Below, one piece after another: positions 43,538-53,775 of a DNA stretch of 59,770 bases (within the stretch, counting starts at the first letter, position 1; each line of letters begins with the position of its first letter). Origin of the DNA: JBHEKP01 sp041859375. GTDB taxonomy: Bacteria > Hydrogenedentota > Hydrogenedentia > Hydrogenedentales > CAITNO01. A program made the position numbers and the translations under genes. The stretch covers positions 1 to 59,770 of the forward strand of contig JBHEKP010000286.1 of assembly GCA_041859375.1 (NCBI GenBank), in the 5' to 3' direction. The notes beneath the pieces were generated by a model. That model did not search any database and was not told where the DNA came from. It saw nothing but the letters and a program-made list of their open reading frames with translations.

Positions 43538-46500
43538 TTAATAATCTTTCCTGATGACAACCCCCAAACCGCCCCTCTCTTTTGAGCCGACGTCGGCCTT
43601 TACGGAAACGTTGGGCGTCACCTCCACCTCCGCCGATACCTTTCCGCTGTCCGTGGAGGCACCCTGCTGGGCCTCCAGGTAAATGCGATCATTGATATAT
43701 TTGCCCACCCCGACAGTGGTGTCCCCCACCGTCTCGCCCGTGCGGACGTCAAAGATGTCAAGGCCCGGAATGCGCAGTTTTCCCGACAGGAATTCCGCCA
43801 TGCTCATCCTCCGGCTCAGCAGGGTGACGGCTCTTGCCAGTTGGACCGCCTGAACCGGGGATATTTGGGAGACGTTTCTGCGGAACAACAGCATCGCCAA
43901 CGCCTCATCCTGCGGCATGGGCGGTTCGGAAACCACGGAAAGGGACGCTTCCGAGACCTGTCCGGAGAGCAGCATGGTGGCTGTCATTGAAGCCGTGGAC
44001 GAGGTGGACTTGATGTTGACATAGGGATCCCGCAGATTGTCCTCGTTGAGGGTGATGGTGCTGTCCCGCAGGTCAAACCGGCGTCCAAAAAAGTCCAGGG
44101 AACCCCTTGAAATGGTCATGGTCCCCCCCACCGAAGGCTTTGAAAGTGTGCCCCGCGCCCGCAGGCTGCCTTTCCATTCCGAATCCAGCACGGGTGCCCG
44201 CACAAAAAGCCGTGATGGCATGTCTAGTCCGATGTTCAGGGTGACAGCGGGCAGTATGGCGGGGGAAACGGGCCTTGGAAGCGTTTTGGCACCATCCACC
44301 GGACCGTTAATTTCGGTTACCTCAAGGGCGGGCGCGGTCCCGCCCGGCAATTTTTCGGGCACCTCAAAGTCGCCCTGGTTAAGAACCAGGCTGCCCCCCA
44401 CCTCGGGGGCCGAAAGGGAGCCTCCAAGGATCAGGGGACCGGAGAAACGCGCGGAGGCGTAGTCATTGTTGAGCGCAAGCAGGTTGTTCAGGGTTAACTC
44501 GACAGCCAGGCGGCGCGGTTGGGCAAGATCAACCGTTCCCTTTCCTGAAACCGTACCCACATCAATGTCACGCGCCGTGAACCTGGTCAGCACCAACCGG
44601 GAGGCGTCGGCCTCCAAACGCAGGGAGATGTCCTGAAGGCGGGTGCCTGTGGAGAGGTTCTCGTAAGCGCCGTCCTCCAACTCTGCCTTGCCGTGCACAA
44701 CCGGCGCAAGGCGGGTTCCCCCGCAGGCAAAATCGACCAGCAAAGTGCCCCTTGGATGATGCTCCACCAGGCCCATTGTCTGCGCGAGAGAATCCAGTTC
44801 GAGTTCGCCTTTCCCGGAAAGGGCAAGCTCACCCGCGTCCGAGGGGGACAGCGTCAACGGGGCAAGATGGAAGACAAAGGGAATTTCACCATTTGCCACC
44901 CCCCTGCCGGCGTCACCGAAAAGCCCCTTGGCGGTCCCTTTCAACCTCCCCCCCCCGATTTCCACGGAACACTCGGCGGTGACGGGAGGCGTGTCGTTGG
45001 AGGCGGTGGTCATGCGCGCATTGGAGGTGGAAAGACTGAATGATGCGGATGGATTGTCCGTTGTGCCCGAAAGGGATGCGGTGCCGTCGAATGTGCCGGA
45101 GAGGGGAAGCGGCTTGAACAAGGCGGCGATGGAAAGGGGGAAGTCTTCCCACTCCGCGTTTGCCGTGACGTTTCCAGGCAACCATTTTCCCGACAATGAC
45201 GCCCCGCCCCCACCGGAACGAACGGCGAGATTCTCAAGCGTCCAGCCGTCCCCCGCACGGGTGAGCACCGCGGTGCCCCCGGTCTCCATCAGGATTGTGT
45301 CAGCGGAAAGGGATGCCTTTTCTATCTCAAGCACCCCACGGGCCGGGTCAATTAGGGTGGTGGCGGAAAATTGCACCGGCAACGGTGTCTCCTCGCCTTT
45401 TCTGTGAAGACTGCCGGACACGTTCAGGGAGGCGTTTCCGCGGTTATCTTTCGCGGAAAGAGCCAGGGAGCCGCTTCCGCCGGAAAGTATTCCGAATGCG
45501 GATAATCCGGTGAAGTCGAGCGTCCCGGAACCGGCCGTTTTGGACCCGGTAATCTCAAAATTTCCAGAACATTTGGCCGATTCAAGGGTGTTGTTGTCAA
45601 AGTGCAGGTTTTGTGCTTTGGCGTTTGTTTTCAGGCGAAAAGCATCCCTCCCGCCTCCATGAAGTTCCAGGTCCCCGCGAATGCCCCCCGCCACGGAATG
45701 CTCCCCGAAGAGGGAAAGCCTTCCCAGTTCGGGCAGGTCGAATGTGAGGCCTGTCTTAAAACTGGCATCTTTCCGGTTCCAGTCCAGGGAACCGGATGCC
45801 CTGTTGGGGCCGGAGGAAAAGGAGCCTTTCCTTACTTGAACCGCGTCATCATTAATGGCAACCTCACAGGTTCCATCGAGGCGTGGTTTCCCTTTTGTTT
45901 GCGCGGTTGCCTTGACTTTTCCGCTGAATTTACCCAGGTCTTTTCCCTCAAAAAGAAAATCACCACTAAGCGTGTCCGCGGCGAACAGACCATACCCCGG
46001 TTTTTTAAGTGAGAACCCGCCGGTGATCGCGTGTTTTGTTTCATCACCGGAAATGTTTCCCTTGAAGGCAGCCTCGCCGCTTGGCGTGTTTTTTCCCCCT
46101 GTCGGAATGATGGCGGCCAGGTCGGGCGCCTTCCCTGAAAAAACGATGTCATAACCACCGGAGGAGGGAGTGAAAGAACCGTCAGTTTTCAATGAAAGCG
46201 ATTCCGCGGCCAGTTCACCGTCCCTCCATGAAAAAGCGCCGTCCCTCCATGTCAACGAGGCTTGGGCGGAGGGACTGGGCCCGGAAAGTTGTTGCAACTG
46301 TTGGGGAAGGCCCTGAAGGCCGGAAATCTTTAATGTGACGCCGCCCTCAAGAGCAAAGGGGCGCATTATGCCTTTGGCTTTTGCCGTGACCACGGCCTCT
46401 CCTTTGGGCGCGAAAGGAAGCAGCATGGCTGATGTGGACAGATCGCCGGAAATGAGTGTGCCGTCAACTGAAAATGAGTTTTCAGGCAACGCCAGGGAAC

Positions 46501-48310
46501 CGTCCGCTTCCAGCCGCAGAGAAAGCGCATCCAGGGCCGCCGTGGCGTCAGTAAACGTGAAAGACGAAAAGCCCTTCTCCGCAACCAGAGGGAAGTCGGC
46601 CTCCATGGACCCCATTGGAACGCCGTTGAACAGGCAGCTTTCCGAGTGTATTTTCACGGTGTAATTTGGTGATGCGGCAAGGGCGGCGGGTGAGCCCGCC
46701 TCTTTGAGAATGGCAGCTCCCGCCTTTTCAAGCGAGAATACGCCAAAGGAAACGGAAGGCGTTTCGAAGCCAAAGCGCGCCTTCGAAACGGTTTCATTCC
46801 CCTCAAGCGAGCCGGACACCGCAACATTCCCGGGGAAAACCGGGGTGTTTGTGATGTGTTCCAGCAAAGGAGCGGGCAGGATTCCCTCCAACGAAATATC
46901 TGTGCTGGAGCCGGACAGGAAATGGGTGCCCTGCGCCGCAAGTCGGAATTCGCCCGCCGCAAGGGATATGGTTTCAAAGTGCAGTGATTCCCGCTCGGTG
47001 TCGCAGGCCATGTTGAGCGTCAGCACGGGTGTCTCGGGGAATGCCTGGTTTAATGACCAGGGAAGCAGTTCGACCAGTTGCCGGTGAGGGGTGAAAACGC
47101 CCGACAACCGCAGTGGAGCGCCCCAGACAAGGGTCCATTCGGAGTCGCCAAGGAGTTGCCGCCCCCCGCCTCCTTTCAGGTCCAGTCCGATCAGTGCCTT
47201 TTCAGGCGTGCTGTCCAGTGACGCGGTGATGGAGAGGGCCGGCGCATTTTGAAGAAGGGGGCTGATGCCGCCAACCGCCGGAAGCGAATCAGCACTCATT
47301 TGAAGGGAAATATGCGCGTTTCGGGTTTTAAGACGGAACGATCCGTCGGCGGTGGCGCGGCCGTGCCGCCAGTCAAGGGTTGCGTTTTGAAGGGTGAAAA
47401 GGCCGTCCAGTGTTAGCGTCCCGGAAAACTCCGCATGGGCCTTTTCCCCCAGCCAAACGGACAAGGGGCCTGCCGGCATCCACTGTCCCGGAAAGACGGC
47501 AATGTTTGCCGTGATTTCACTGTCCGTTGTCCCGGAAACAGTTGCCGAACCTGACAGGAGCGGGCCGGCGGCAGAGTTGAAATTGGCTGTGGCGTTCCAC
47601 TTTTCACGGGGACCGGATCCCTTGATATCAATGGTTACATGGTCCGGTTTTCCCGAGAGCAGCGGGAAAAGGGTGGCGTCATCAACATGAATGTCCAGTC
47701 CGGGCAAATCCGTGTTGTTGGCGAAGGAGATTGCGGCATTGGTGCCCTCCTTGTCGGTGCGCCTGATTGAAAACGAACAACCGGGGGCTTGGCCCCAACC
47801 TGTCCATGCAATGGCGCCTTCCGCATGGAAAGCGGCCCGTTCACCGAAAACGGGCTCTTCAAACACCAGTGCCTTGATGTCTATCTTGTCCGCATGGGGG
47901 TAGAAACGGTATCCGGGCACCTTTGGAAGCCGCCATTTTCGCAGGCGCACGGGTTTTCGGTGAATGGTGGTCGTCTCAACAGAAACAGAACTGAGCCTGG
48001 GCCTGCCAAAAAAAAGGTCTCCGGGAGCACCCCTCAACGCGGTGTTGTTGATCTCTAGCCAGACGCCCTCCTTGTCCCGGATTGTGATTTGATCAATCTT
48101 TAAGTTCCAGGGCACCAGGCCGCTCAGGCCCCGCGCTTCAACGGTGAACGGGGTGCGCGCCGCAACCTGCGCCTGGATAATGGAAAGGACGAGTTCCCTG
48201 CCGGGCGGTGTTTGGAGTGCGGCAAAGACCAATATGGCAACCGCAAGCACCGCCGCAATCAAAAAAAACGATAAGCGTAAAAGGCGTCTGGATGTTGTCT
48301 TTGCGGACAT
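43538..48310 (-). CDS. tamB: TamB-like translocation/assembly protein (DUF490)
   Basis: 1590 aa from ATG 48310, 2 nt after the tamA stop; the longer frame to 48559 lies within tamA. An N-terminal membrane anchor (LLRLSFFLIAAVLAVAILVFAAL) is followed by a very long stretch of repeated beta-strands, as expected for the lipid-channelling bridge of the AsmA/TamB superfamily. The C-terminus has the DUF490 signature (MLLFRRNVSQISPVQAVQLARAV; LDIFDVRTGE; VGKYINDRIYLEAQQG). TamB spans the periplasm and works with TamA in outer-membrane protein or phospholipid delivery. Normal partner order and length. Confidence 0.93.
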   Translation of the reverse strand: MSAKTTSRRLLRLSFFLIAAVLAVAILVFAALQTPPGRELVLSIIQAQVAARTPFTVEARGLSGLVPWNLKIDQITIRDKEGVWLEINNTALRGAPGDLFFGRPRLSSVSVETTTIHRKPVRLRKWRLPKVPGYRFYPHADKIDIKALVFEEPVFGERAAFHAEGAIAWTGWGQAPGCSFSIRRTDKEGTNAAISFANNTDLPGLDIHVDDATLFPLLSGKPDHVTIDIKGSGPREKWNATANFNSAAGPLLSGSATVSGTTDSEITANIAVFPGQWMPAGPLSVWLGEKAHAEFSGTLTLDGLFTLQNATLDWRHGRATADGSFRLKTRNAHISLQMSADSLPAVGGISPLLQNAPALSITASLDSTPEKALIGLDLKGGGGRQLLGDSEWTLVWGAPLRLSGVFTPHRQLVELLPWSLNQAFPETPVLTLNMACDTERESLHFETISLAAGEFRLAAQGTHFLSGSSTDISLEGILPAPLLEHITNTPVFPGNVAVSGSLEGNETVSKARFGFETPSVSFGVFSLEKAGAAILKEAGSPAALAASPNYTVKIHSESCLFNGVPMGSMEADFPLVAEKGFSSFTFTDATAALDALSLRLEADGSLALPENSFSVDGTLISGDLSTSAMLLPFAPKGEAVVTAKAKGIMRPFALEGGVTLKISGLQGLPQQLQQLSGPSPSAQASLTWRDGAFSWRDGELAAESLSLKTDGSFTPSSGGYDIVFSGKAPDLAAIIPTGGKNTPSGEAAFKGNISGDETKHAITGGFSLKKPGYGLFAADTLSGDFLFEGKDLGKFSGKVKATAQTKGKPRLDGTCEVAINDDAVQVRKGSFSSGPNRASGSLDWNRKDASFKTGLTFDLPELGRLSLFGEHSVAGGIRGDLELHGGGRDAFRLKTNAKAQNLHFDNNTLESAKCSGNFEITGSKTAGSGTLDFTGLSAFGILSGGSGSLALSAKDNRGNASLNVSGSLHRKGEETPLPVQFSATTLIDPARGVLEIEKASLSADTILMETGGTAVLTRAGDGWTLENLAVRSGGGGASLSGKWLPGNVTANAEWEDFPLSIAALFKPLPLSGTFDGTASLSGTTDNPSASFSLSTSNARMTTASNDTPPVTAECSVEIGGGRLKGTAKGLFGDAGRGVANGEIPFVFHLAPLTLSPSDAGELALSGKGELELDSLAQTMGLVEHHPRGTLLVDFACGGTRLAPVVHGKAELEDGAYENLSTGTRLQDISLRLEADASRLVLTRFTARDIDVGTVSGKGTVDLAQPRRLAVELTLNNLLALNNDYASARFSGPLILGGSLSAPEVGGSLVLNQGDFEVPEKLPGGTAPALEVTEINGPVDGAKTLPRPVSPAILPAVTLNIGLDMPSRLFVRAPVLDSEWKGSLRARGTLSKPSVGGTMTISRGSLDFFGRRFDLRDSTITLNEDNLRDPYVNIKSTSSTASMTATMLLSGQVSEASLSVVSEPPMPQDEALAMLLFRRNVSQISPVQAVQLARAVTLLSRRMSMAEFLSGKLRIPGLDIFDVRTGETVGDTTVGVGKYINDRIYLEAQQGASTDSGKVSAEVEVTPNVSVKADVGSKERGGLGVVIRKDY

Positions 48311-48312
48311 TG

Positions 48313-50148
48313 TCAGAACGCCTGTCCCATGCTGACATAAAACTGCATGGAGCTGTCTATGCCGCCGCGGGGGTTGAGCGGCGAGGCCACGTCCAGACGC
48401 AACGGCCCTATGGGGGTGAAATAGCGCAACCCCATGCCCGCGCCCCAGCGCGGTGTGCCGCTGAAGTCGGGCAGGGCGGATTCGTACACCGAGCCGCCGT
48501 CCAAAAACACCGCCAATCCCAGGCGGTCGTTGAGTTTTCGGCGCAGTTCCAGGGAGCATTCGGCGAGTGAACGGCCGCCGACGGGTTCGTCATCACAGTT
48601 GATGTCGCCGATGCGTTGGTAGCCAAAACCCCGGACGGAGCCGCCGCCACCGGCGTAAAACCGCGCGTCCGGGGGCACGTCCGTCAAGCCCGCCCCGGCA
48701 AGCATGCCCAGTTTAAGTCTTCCGGCCAGGACCCAGCGGGCGTCCTCGTCGAAGGAATGATAACCGCTCCACTGGAATTCATTTTTCAGGAAGGCCGCGC
48801 CCGGGCCGCTGACGACCACATGGGGCTCCGCGCGCATCCCCAGGCGAAGACCGTTGGAAGGGTCCAAAGGATTCTCACGGGTGTCCCTTGTCGCCTCAAC
48901 CGGAAGGGAGGCGGTGAAGTAGGTTTCCCCTTCGTCCGACTGCTCCACATGGCTTAAGCGAAGTTTGGGCCCGCCGCCAATGGTCAATTGGCGGCTGATA
49001 CGGCGTTCGACCCACGCGCCAAGCTCGGTCGCGCGGCTGTCATAGGCGTCTGGGGACTCATTGGAGGCCTTGAAGTTCAGGGAAAGCGTCTGGTCTTCAC
49101 GCATAAAGCCCGGAAACTCATATTTTGCCGTGATGCTTTGGTCGATTTCTGAGGTGTTCAACCCCAGGGTGAGGCGGTGCGCCCTGCCGAAAAGGTTGCG
49201 GTGCTGCCAGCCCGTCTGCGCGCCAATTCCCTCGTCCGTGCGGTATTGCACTCCGAAGGAAACCGTGCGGTGCTTGCGTTCGGTAACGGTGACATTAATC
49301 GGGATTCCGCCGTCCGCGTCCACGGCCGTGCCCGGTTCAAGGCTGGCTGTGGCAAAAAGCCCGCTGGCAAGCAGTTTCTCCCGCCCCTTCTCCAGCAGGG
49401 AGCGGCGGTAACGCTCGCCGGCTTTCCAGGGAAGCATCGCCAGCACCGGGGCGGCTTCCATTCCCTCAAGCCCTGCAATTTGAGTTGCCCCAAAATTTGC
49501 CGGGTGCCCGAGCTGGATCACATAGGCCACTACAACGGAGTGTGCGGCATGATCAACCACCACTTTACGGTCACCGGGATGGGCGAGGGGCCATCCCTCA
49601 TCGCGCGCGGCGGCAACGAGAAAAGCCTCCCCGTCCAAAATCTTCGCAGTTTCCGCAAAATCCCCCTTCTTCAGCGGAAAATTTCGCGGAATCCAAGTAT
49701 TGTCCGTGGATTTGACTCCGGTGGCGTCATATGCGGAAACGGAGAGTTCGGACACCAGATAAGGGACTCCGGTAGTGACCGAAAAAACCACCACCGGGCG
49801 AATCTCCCCCTTCTCAACGGTGGAGGTTGCCGTTGCCTGGTAATATCCAAAGCCACGCAACACCTCCAACAGCAGGGCGGTTTCCTTTTCGGCCCTTGTT
49901 TCCAATGCTGTCACGGAAAGGTCGCGCTTGTTTCTTATCCGCTCTAATTGGGACTGTTCCAACAGGGCCGCGTGCAGCTTTTTTTCGTCTACCCCACGAA
50001 TTTCAACGGTGAAATAGTCTTCCCCCCAGGCCGTCAGCACGGGGAAAGCAAGAAACTGCACGCAAAGAACCAGCAACCCAATACGCCGCAGTAAAGACGG
50101 CGTGATGATTGGATTCGATTGCGCTTTCAGGCAACACATTATGTTCAT
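48313..50148 (-). CDS. tamA: TamA/BamA-family outer membrane protein
   Basis: 611 aa. Signal peptide RIGLLVLCVQFLAFPVLTAWG, then POTRA-like domains (YFTVEIRGVDEKKLHAALLEQ; VPYLVSELSVSA; NFGATQIAGLEGMEA), and a 16-strand-type surface-antigen barrel with RFYAGGGGSVRGFGYQRIGD, GGRSLAECSLELRRKL and a C-terminal SMQFYVSMGQAF ending in Phe, the usual Bam-recognition signature. It partners TamB just downstream. A near-consensus promoter is directly upstream (50166-50193). Confidence 0.92.
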   Translation of the reverse strand: MNIMCCLKAQSNPIITPSLLRRIGLLVLCVQFLAFPVLTAWGEDYFTVEIRGVDEKKLHAALLEQSQLERIRNKRDLSVTALETRAEKETALLLEVLRGFGYYQATATSTVEKGEIRPVVVFSVTTGVPYLVSELSVSAYDATGVKSTDNTWIPRNFPLKKGDFAETAKILDGEAFLVAAARDEGWPLAHPGDRKVVVDHAAHSVVVAYVIQLGHPANFGATQIAGLEGMEAAPVLAMLPWKAGERYRRSLLEKGREKLLASGLFATASLEPGTAVDADGGIPINVTVTERKHRTVSFGVQYRTDEGIGAQTGWQHRNLFGRAHRLTLGLNTSEIDQSITAKYEFPGFMREDQTLSLNFKASNESPDAYDSRATELGAWVERRISRQLTIGGGPKLRLSHVEQSDEGETYFTASLPVEATRDTRENPLDPSNGLRLGMRAEPHVVVSGPGAAFLKNEFQWSGYHSFDEDARWVLAGRLKLGMLAGAGLTDVPPDARFYAGGGGSVRGFGYQRIGDINCDDEPVGGRSLAECSLELRRKLNDRLGLAVFLDGGSVYESALPDFSGTPRWGAGMGLRYFTPIGPLRLDVASPLNPRGGIDSSMQFYVSMGQAF

Positions 50149-50165
50149 CCCTGCTTCAGAACAAA

Positions 50166-50193
50166 ATTATACACTATTTGGTGCCCTGCTCAA
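50166..50193 (-). promoter_or_regulatory. sigma70-like promoter of tamAB
   Basis: Minus strand TTGAGC (50193-50188), 16-nt spacer, TATAAT (50171-50166), ending 18 nt before the tamA ATG at 50148. It lies between the ygiQ-like gene and tamA, both on the minus strand, so tamAB need not depend on the upstream gene. Confidence 0.65.
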
Positions 50194-50259
50194 CAGTATA
50201 CACCGCATATTGTGTGCGAAAATGAAATGAGGGGGCCATTCCACTCAGAATAAACAATT

Positions 50260-52035
50260 TTAACACTCACGGCCTTCCACGGGAAGCAGAATCCGGTGTT
50301 GCCGCAGGCGTTCCGCATCGCTTTTTGCCACATAAATGGGGTTTCCCCTGGGATCCGCGCAGGTGTGATACATGGCGGTGGCCACAGTGCCGGGGGTGGG
50401 AATGAAACACTGCACCTGCCGGGGCCGCCACCCCCGTTCCCTGAGCCAGCGGGCCAGATCGCGCATGTCATCGTCGGTGCATCCGGGGAAGGCGCTGATC
50501 AGATAAGGAATGACATATTGTTCCTTTCCAACGCCGCAGGAGGCATTGGAAAAAAGGGCCATGAACTGCTCAAACCGGTGGAAGGAGGGCTTTCGCATGA
50601 GCTTCAGCACCTTGTCGCTGGCGTGTTCCGGCGCCACCTTCAACTGCCCCCCCACGAATTCGTTGATGAGCGCCTTCAGAAACACCCCTCCCCCGCCGTC
50701 AAGATCATAGCGCACCCCGCTGGCAACGCGCAGGTGGCGCACACCGTCAACGCCCGCCATTTCCCGGAGCAGATTGACCAGGGCTTCGTCCTCTGTCTTG
50801 AAATGGGGGCAAACCACGGGCACCAGGCAGTCGGTGCGGCGGCAAACGGAGGGATCCGCAGTGCAGCGCGCGCCCCACATGTTTGCGGTGGGGCCGCCCA
50901 CATCGCTGATGCTTCCCTTCCAGTCAGGGTGCTTTGTCAGCGTTCGGGCTTCTTGAAGAAGGGATTCCGGGCTGCGGGACTGGATTTGACGCCCCTGGTG
51001 CATGGTGATGGAACAGAAGGTGCATCCCCCGGCGCAGCCCCGGTGCGCGGTGATGCTGAACTGGATCATGTCGGCTGCGGGTATGCGTTCCCTGTGCAGC
51101 GGATGGGGCCGCCGGGTGAAGGGCAGGGCGTGAAGCGAGTCAAGTTCGCCGGTATTGAGGGGGGCGGCGGGTGGGGCAAACACCACGTGGCGTGTGCCGC
51201 TTGCCTGCACCGCCCAGCGGGCGCCCTGGTGCACCTGACGTTCCAGGGCCAGTGTTGCGGTCATCAGCGCCTTTGGTTCAGCGGAAATCTCCTCATGCCC
51301 AGGCAGGCGCACCAGCCCATCATCCTGGGGCACCAGACCCGATTCCTGCAACGGCTCCAATTTGGAGACGGCAAAGGCTGTGCCGGGGATGCCGCGCAGC
51401 GCTTCAACGGGGTTGTTTCCCTCCGGCAAAGATTCAAGCCGCCGCGCGGCCTCCAGCGCCGCCCTCTCCCCCATGCCGTAAACGAGCAAATCGGCCTTGC
51501 TGTCCAGCAGCAGTGATCGGCGTATTTTGTCCGTCCAAAAGTCGTAATGGGTGGCGCGGCGCAGGGAGGCCTCCACCCCGCCGAGCACCACCGGCAGACC
51601 CGGGAAGGCATTTCGCATCAGGCCGGTGTAGACGATGCAGGCCCGGTTTGGACGGGCACCGTGGCGGTTGCCGGGGGTGTAGGCGTCGTCGTGGCGGAGT
51701 TTGCGGAATGCGGTGTAATGGGCAAGCATCGAGTCCAGCGCCCCCGCCGTGATTCCCGCATACAACCTTGGACGTCCCAGACGCATGATGTCCTCGGGAG
51801 TGTCCCACCGGGGTTGGGCAACCACGCCCACACGGTATCCCTTTGACTGGAGCCAGCGCCCAATCAGCGCGGTGCCAAAGGAGGGGTGGTCCACATAGGC
51901 GTCACCCGACACCAGCAGCACATCAAGCGCGTCCCATCCCAGCCTGTCCATCTCCTCCCGGGACATGGGCAGGGGTGCGGGCAATGGCGGGCTTTGTGTT
52001 TGCGGCCGGTCGTTGTGAGAGGTTCCGGGCATCAT
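50260..52035 (-). CDS. YgiQ-family radical SAM protein
   Basis: 591 aa (start 52035 or 52032). The N-terminal cobalamin-like region (DVLLVSGDAYVDHPSFGTALIGRWLQ) and the radical SAM cluster motif GCAGGCTFCSI with Cys334, Cys338 and Cys341 are characteristic of the UPF0313/YgiQ group, as are the HGARPNRA and VLGGVEASLRR segments. E. coli YgiQ is longer, so the C-terminal DUF3362 extension appears missing or reduced. The family is proposed to act in tRNA or cofactor chemistry, but its substrate is not settled. The gene follows the secreted-protein cluster by 29 nt. Confidence 0.88.
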   Translation of the reverse strand: MMPGTSHNDRPQTQSPPLPAPLPMSREEMDRLGWDALDVLLVSGDAYVDHPSFGTALIGRWLQSKGYRVGVVAQPRWDTPEDIMRLGRPRLYAGITAGALDSMLAHYTAFRKLRHDDAYTPGNRHGARPNRACIVYTGLMRNAFPGLPVVLGGVEASLRRATHYDFWTDKIRRSLLLDSKADLLVYGMGERAALEAARRLESLPEGNNPVEALRGIPGTAFAVSKLEPLQESGLVPQDDGLVRLPGHEEISAEPKALMTATLALERQVHQGARWAVQASGTRHVVFAPPAAPLNTGELDSLHALPFTRRPHPLHRERIPAADMIQFSITAHRGCAGGCTFCSITMHQGRQIQSRSPESLLQEARTLTKHPDWKGSISDVGGPTANMWGARCTADPSVCRRTDCLVPVVCPHFKTEDEALVNLLREMAGVDGVRHLRVASGVRYDLDGGGGVFLKALINEFVGGQLKVAPEHASDKVLKLMRKPSFHRFEQFMALFSNASCGVGKEQYVIPYLISAFPGCTDDDMRDLARWLRERGWRPRQVQCFIPTPGTVATAMYHTCADPRGNPIYVAKSDAERLRQHRILLPVEGREC

Positions 52036-52064
52036 TCAGTTCCACATGGTGTCAAAAGGCACTT

Positions 52065-53744
52065 TTATACCATTATAAATTGAAGGGTATGCTCAAAGGG
52101 CGTGTAACCGGTCAGGTAAACGCTTGGCCCGGACAGTTTCGCCTCCGCGCCGCGCAGTTGCACCCAGGCGTGGCTGTTTTTTCCCGGCCCGAAGCGGATG
52201 ACATCCGCGCCCATGCGGTACTCGGCGAAGCCATCCCTCAGCAGGTAGACGTCACCGGCCTCCCGGACCGCCTCCACGCCGGAAAGCTCCCCCCCTTCCC
52301 TGAGGTTGATTTCAACTGCCAGAGGCACATGGTCTGTTCCTTGAGCGCTGATGGTTAATTCAAAACCCTGAGAAGTCTCCCTAATGCGCCCTTTCTGGGT
52401 TATACGGCATATTTCGCTTATTTTGCGCTTCAGCATGACATCAGGCCAGGTGTCCGGAGTCACGGGAAATCGCGATTTGTCCGTGAGGGGCTGCAAGTAC
52501 CGCCCCTGCAGTTGCTGTGTGAAATGCCAGCCATCGGCGTCCTTCAAAAACGCAGAGGGAACAAACTGCCCCTTTCCGAAGAAGGCGGAAGCGAACCGGA
52601 CGGCACTGACGACAGCCTCCCCGCGCCGCAGGGTCACCCAACGGCTGTTTTCCTTGTGGATGATGGTGGCACTGGTTCTGCCGCGGCGGATACGGGTGAT
52701 GCCGGACGATTTGTACTCCCGTTCATAGTTGTCCGGAACAGGCGCCGGCTCGGGTGTGCTTTTTTGAAGCGCCGGATACTCCATCAGCAGGGCCAGCTCA
52801 ACATGTTCCGGCTCAAGGGGTGCCAGCATGGCCGCATACAGGCCGTTCCGGTCCAGGATGGCCAGGTGGCGCAGCGCAAACCAGTATCCGCCCATGGTGC
52901 CGCGGGTGTTGAGGTCCTGCCGGCGGGATATCTCCGTGACCACCTCGCCGTTGGGGTGGAGCAGATAGGCCATGGCGTCCAGGTTCTTGCGGACCGGCTC
53001 AAGCAGTTCAGGCCTGTTCAGCTTGATTGCGGTCACAACAAGGGCGCTGTTTACGACGGTGTTGTATCCTGCGGTGCTGCGTTCGGTGTACTGGCCCTCC
53101 TCATCAATGTCTATGCCCTCGGCCAGCCATTGGTCAATCCGGCCAACATATGCCTTGTCCGGGAAAAGTTCATGTATTTGGGCCAGGGCCGCGCACACGC
53201 ACCACCGATGGTTGGGTGTGTGAATTCCGCCGATGGAAAGGCCTTTCCCAGCCCGAAGGAGAAAGCCCTTCACCAAGTCCAGAACCGCCGTGTTTTCATT
53301 CATTACCGCGAGTCTTGCGGCAGTGGCGACGCCATGGACCACGAAACCGGTGTCGGGCGGCGAATTGAAGTTGGTCGCCGGGAGATCGATGAATCCGGAT
53401 TCATGCTGGGAACGATCCAGAAATGCCGCCGCAAGGCGCATGCGCTCAAACAGTTCGACGCTTTTGTGGTGCCGGGATAGGGGGTGAAAATAAGCCGCGG
53501 CGCCGTCACGAAGGAGCCCGGCGGCGGAGGTGCAGTAATGTATGCCCCACTGATCGGGAATCCCGCCGCACCATGGGCTTTTCGGGTCAATGTTCTGGCT
53601 GTTCACAATCCGGTTCAGATGCTCGTCGTGCGCCTGGACGACCGGCGCGGGCGCGGTCTCTTCCGCCCTGGAGGCAAGGGACAGGGAGGCCATGGAGGCC
53701 ATCCCGAACGCAATCGCCTCGCGGCGGTTCATTTCAAGCGACAT
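52065..53744 (-). CDS. exported polysaccharide-lyase-like or toroid-fold protein with a Tat-type leader
   Basis: 559 aa with a twin-arginine-like N-terminus (MNRREAIAFGMASMASLSLASRA). The first half has alpha/alpha-toroid repeats (HKSVELFERMRLAAAFLDRSQHES; FVVHGVATAARLAVMNENT; GIHTPNHRWCVCAALAQIHELF). The second half is beta-rich (SARWVTLRRGEAVV-type strands), like heparinase II/III and alginate-lyase two-domain enzymes. I cannot fix the family. His in TPNHRW and Tyr in TAGYNTVV are plausible catalytic residues by analogy only. It is 31 nt downstream of the DUF4838 gene. Confidence 0.6.
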   Translation of the reverse strand: MSLEMNRREAIAFGMASMASLSLASRAEETAPAPVVQAHDEHLNRIVNSQNIDPKSPWCGGIPDQWGIHYCTSAAGLLRDGAAAYFHPLSRHHKSVELFERMRLAAAFLDRSQHESGFIDLPATNFNSPPDTGFVVHGVATAARLAVMNENTAVLDLVKGFLLRAGKGLSIGGIHTPNHRWCVCAALAQIHELFPDKAYVGRIDQWLAEGIDIDEEGQYTERSTAGYNTVVNSALVVTAIKLNRPELLEPVRKNLDAMAYLLHPNGEVVTEISRRQDLNTRGTMGGYWFALRHLAILDRNGLYAAMLAPLEPEHVELALLMEYPALQKSTPEPAPVPDNYEREYKSSGITRIRRGRTSATIIHKENSRWVTLRRGEAVVSAVRFASAFFGKGQFVPSAFLKDADGWHFTQQLQGRYLQPLTDKSRFPVTPDTWPDVMLKRKISEICRITQKGRIRETSQGFELTISAQGTDHVPLAVEINLREGGELSGVEAVREAGDVYLLRDGFAEYRMGADVIRFGPGKNSHAWVQLRGAEAKLSGPSVYLTGYTPFEHTLQFIMV

Positions 53745-53775
53745 TCGTCAGGTTCCTTTGTCCCGCCATTGGGGA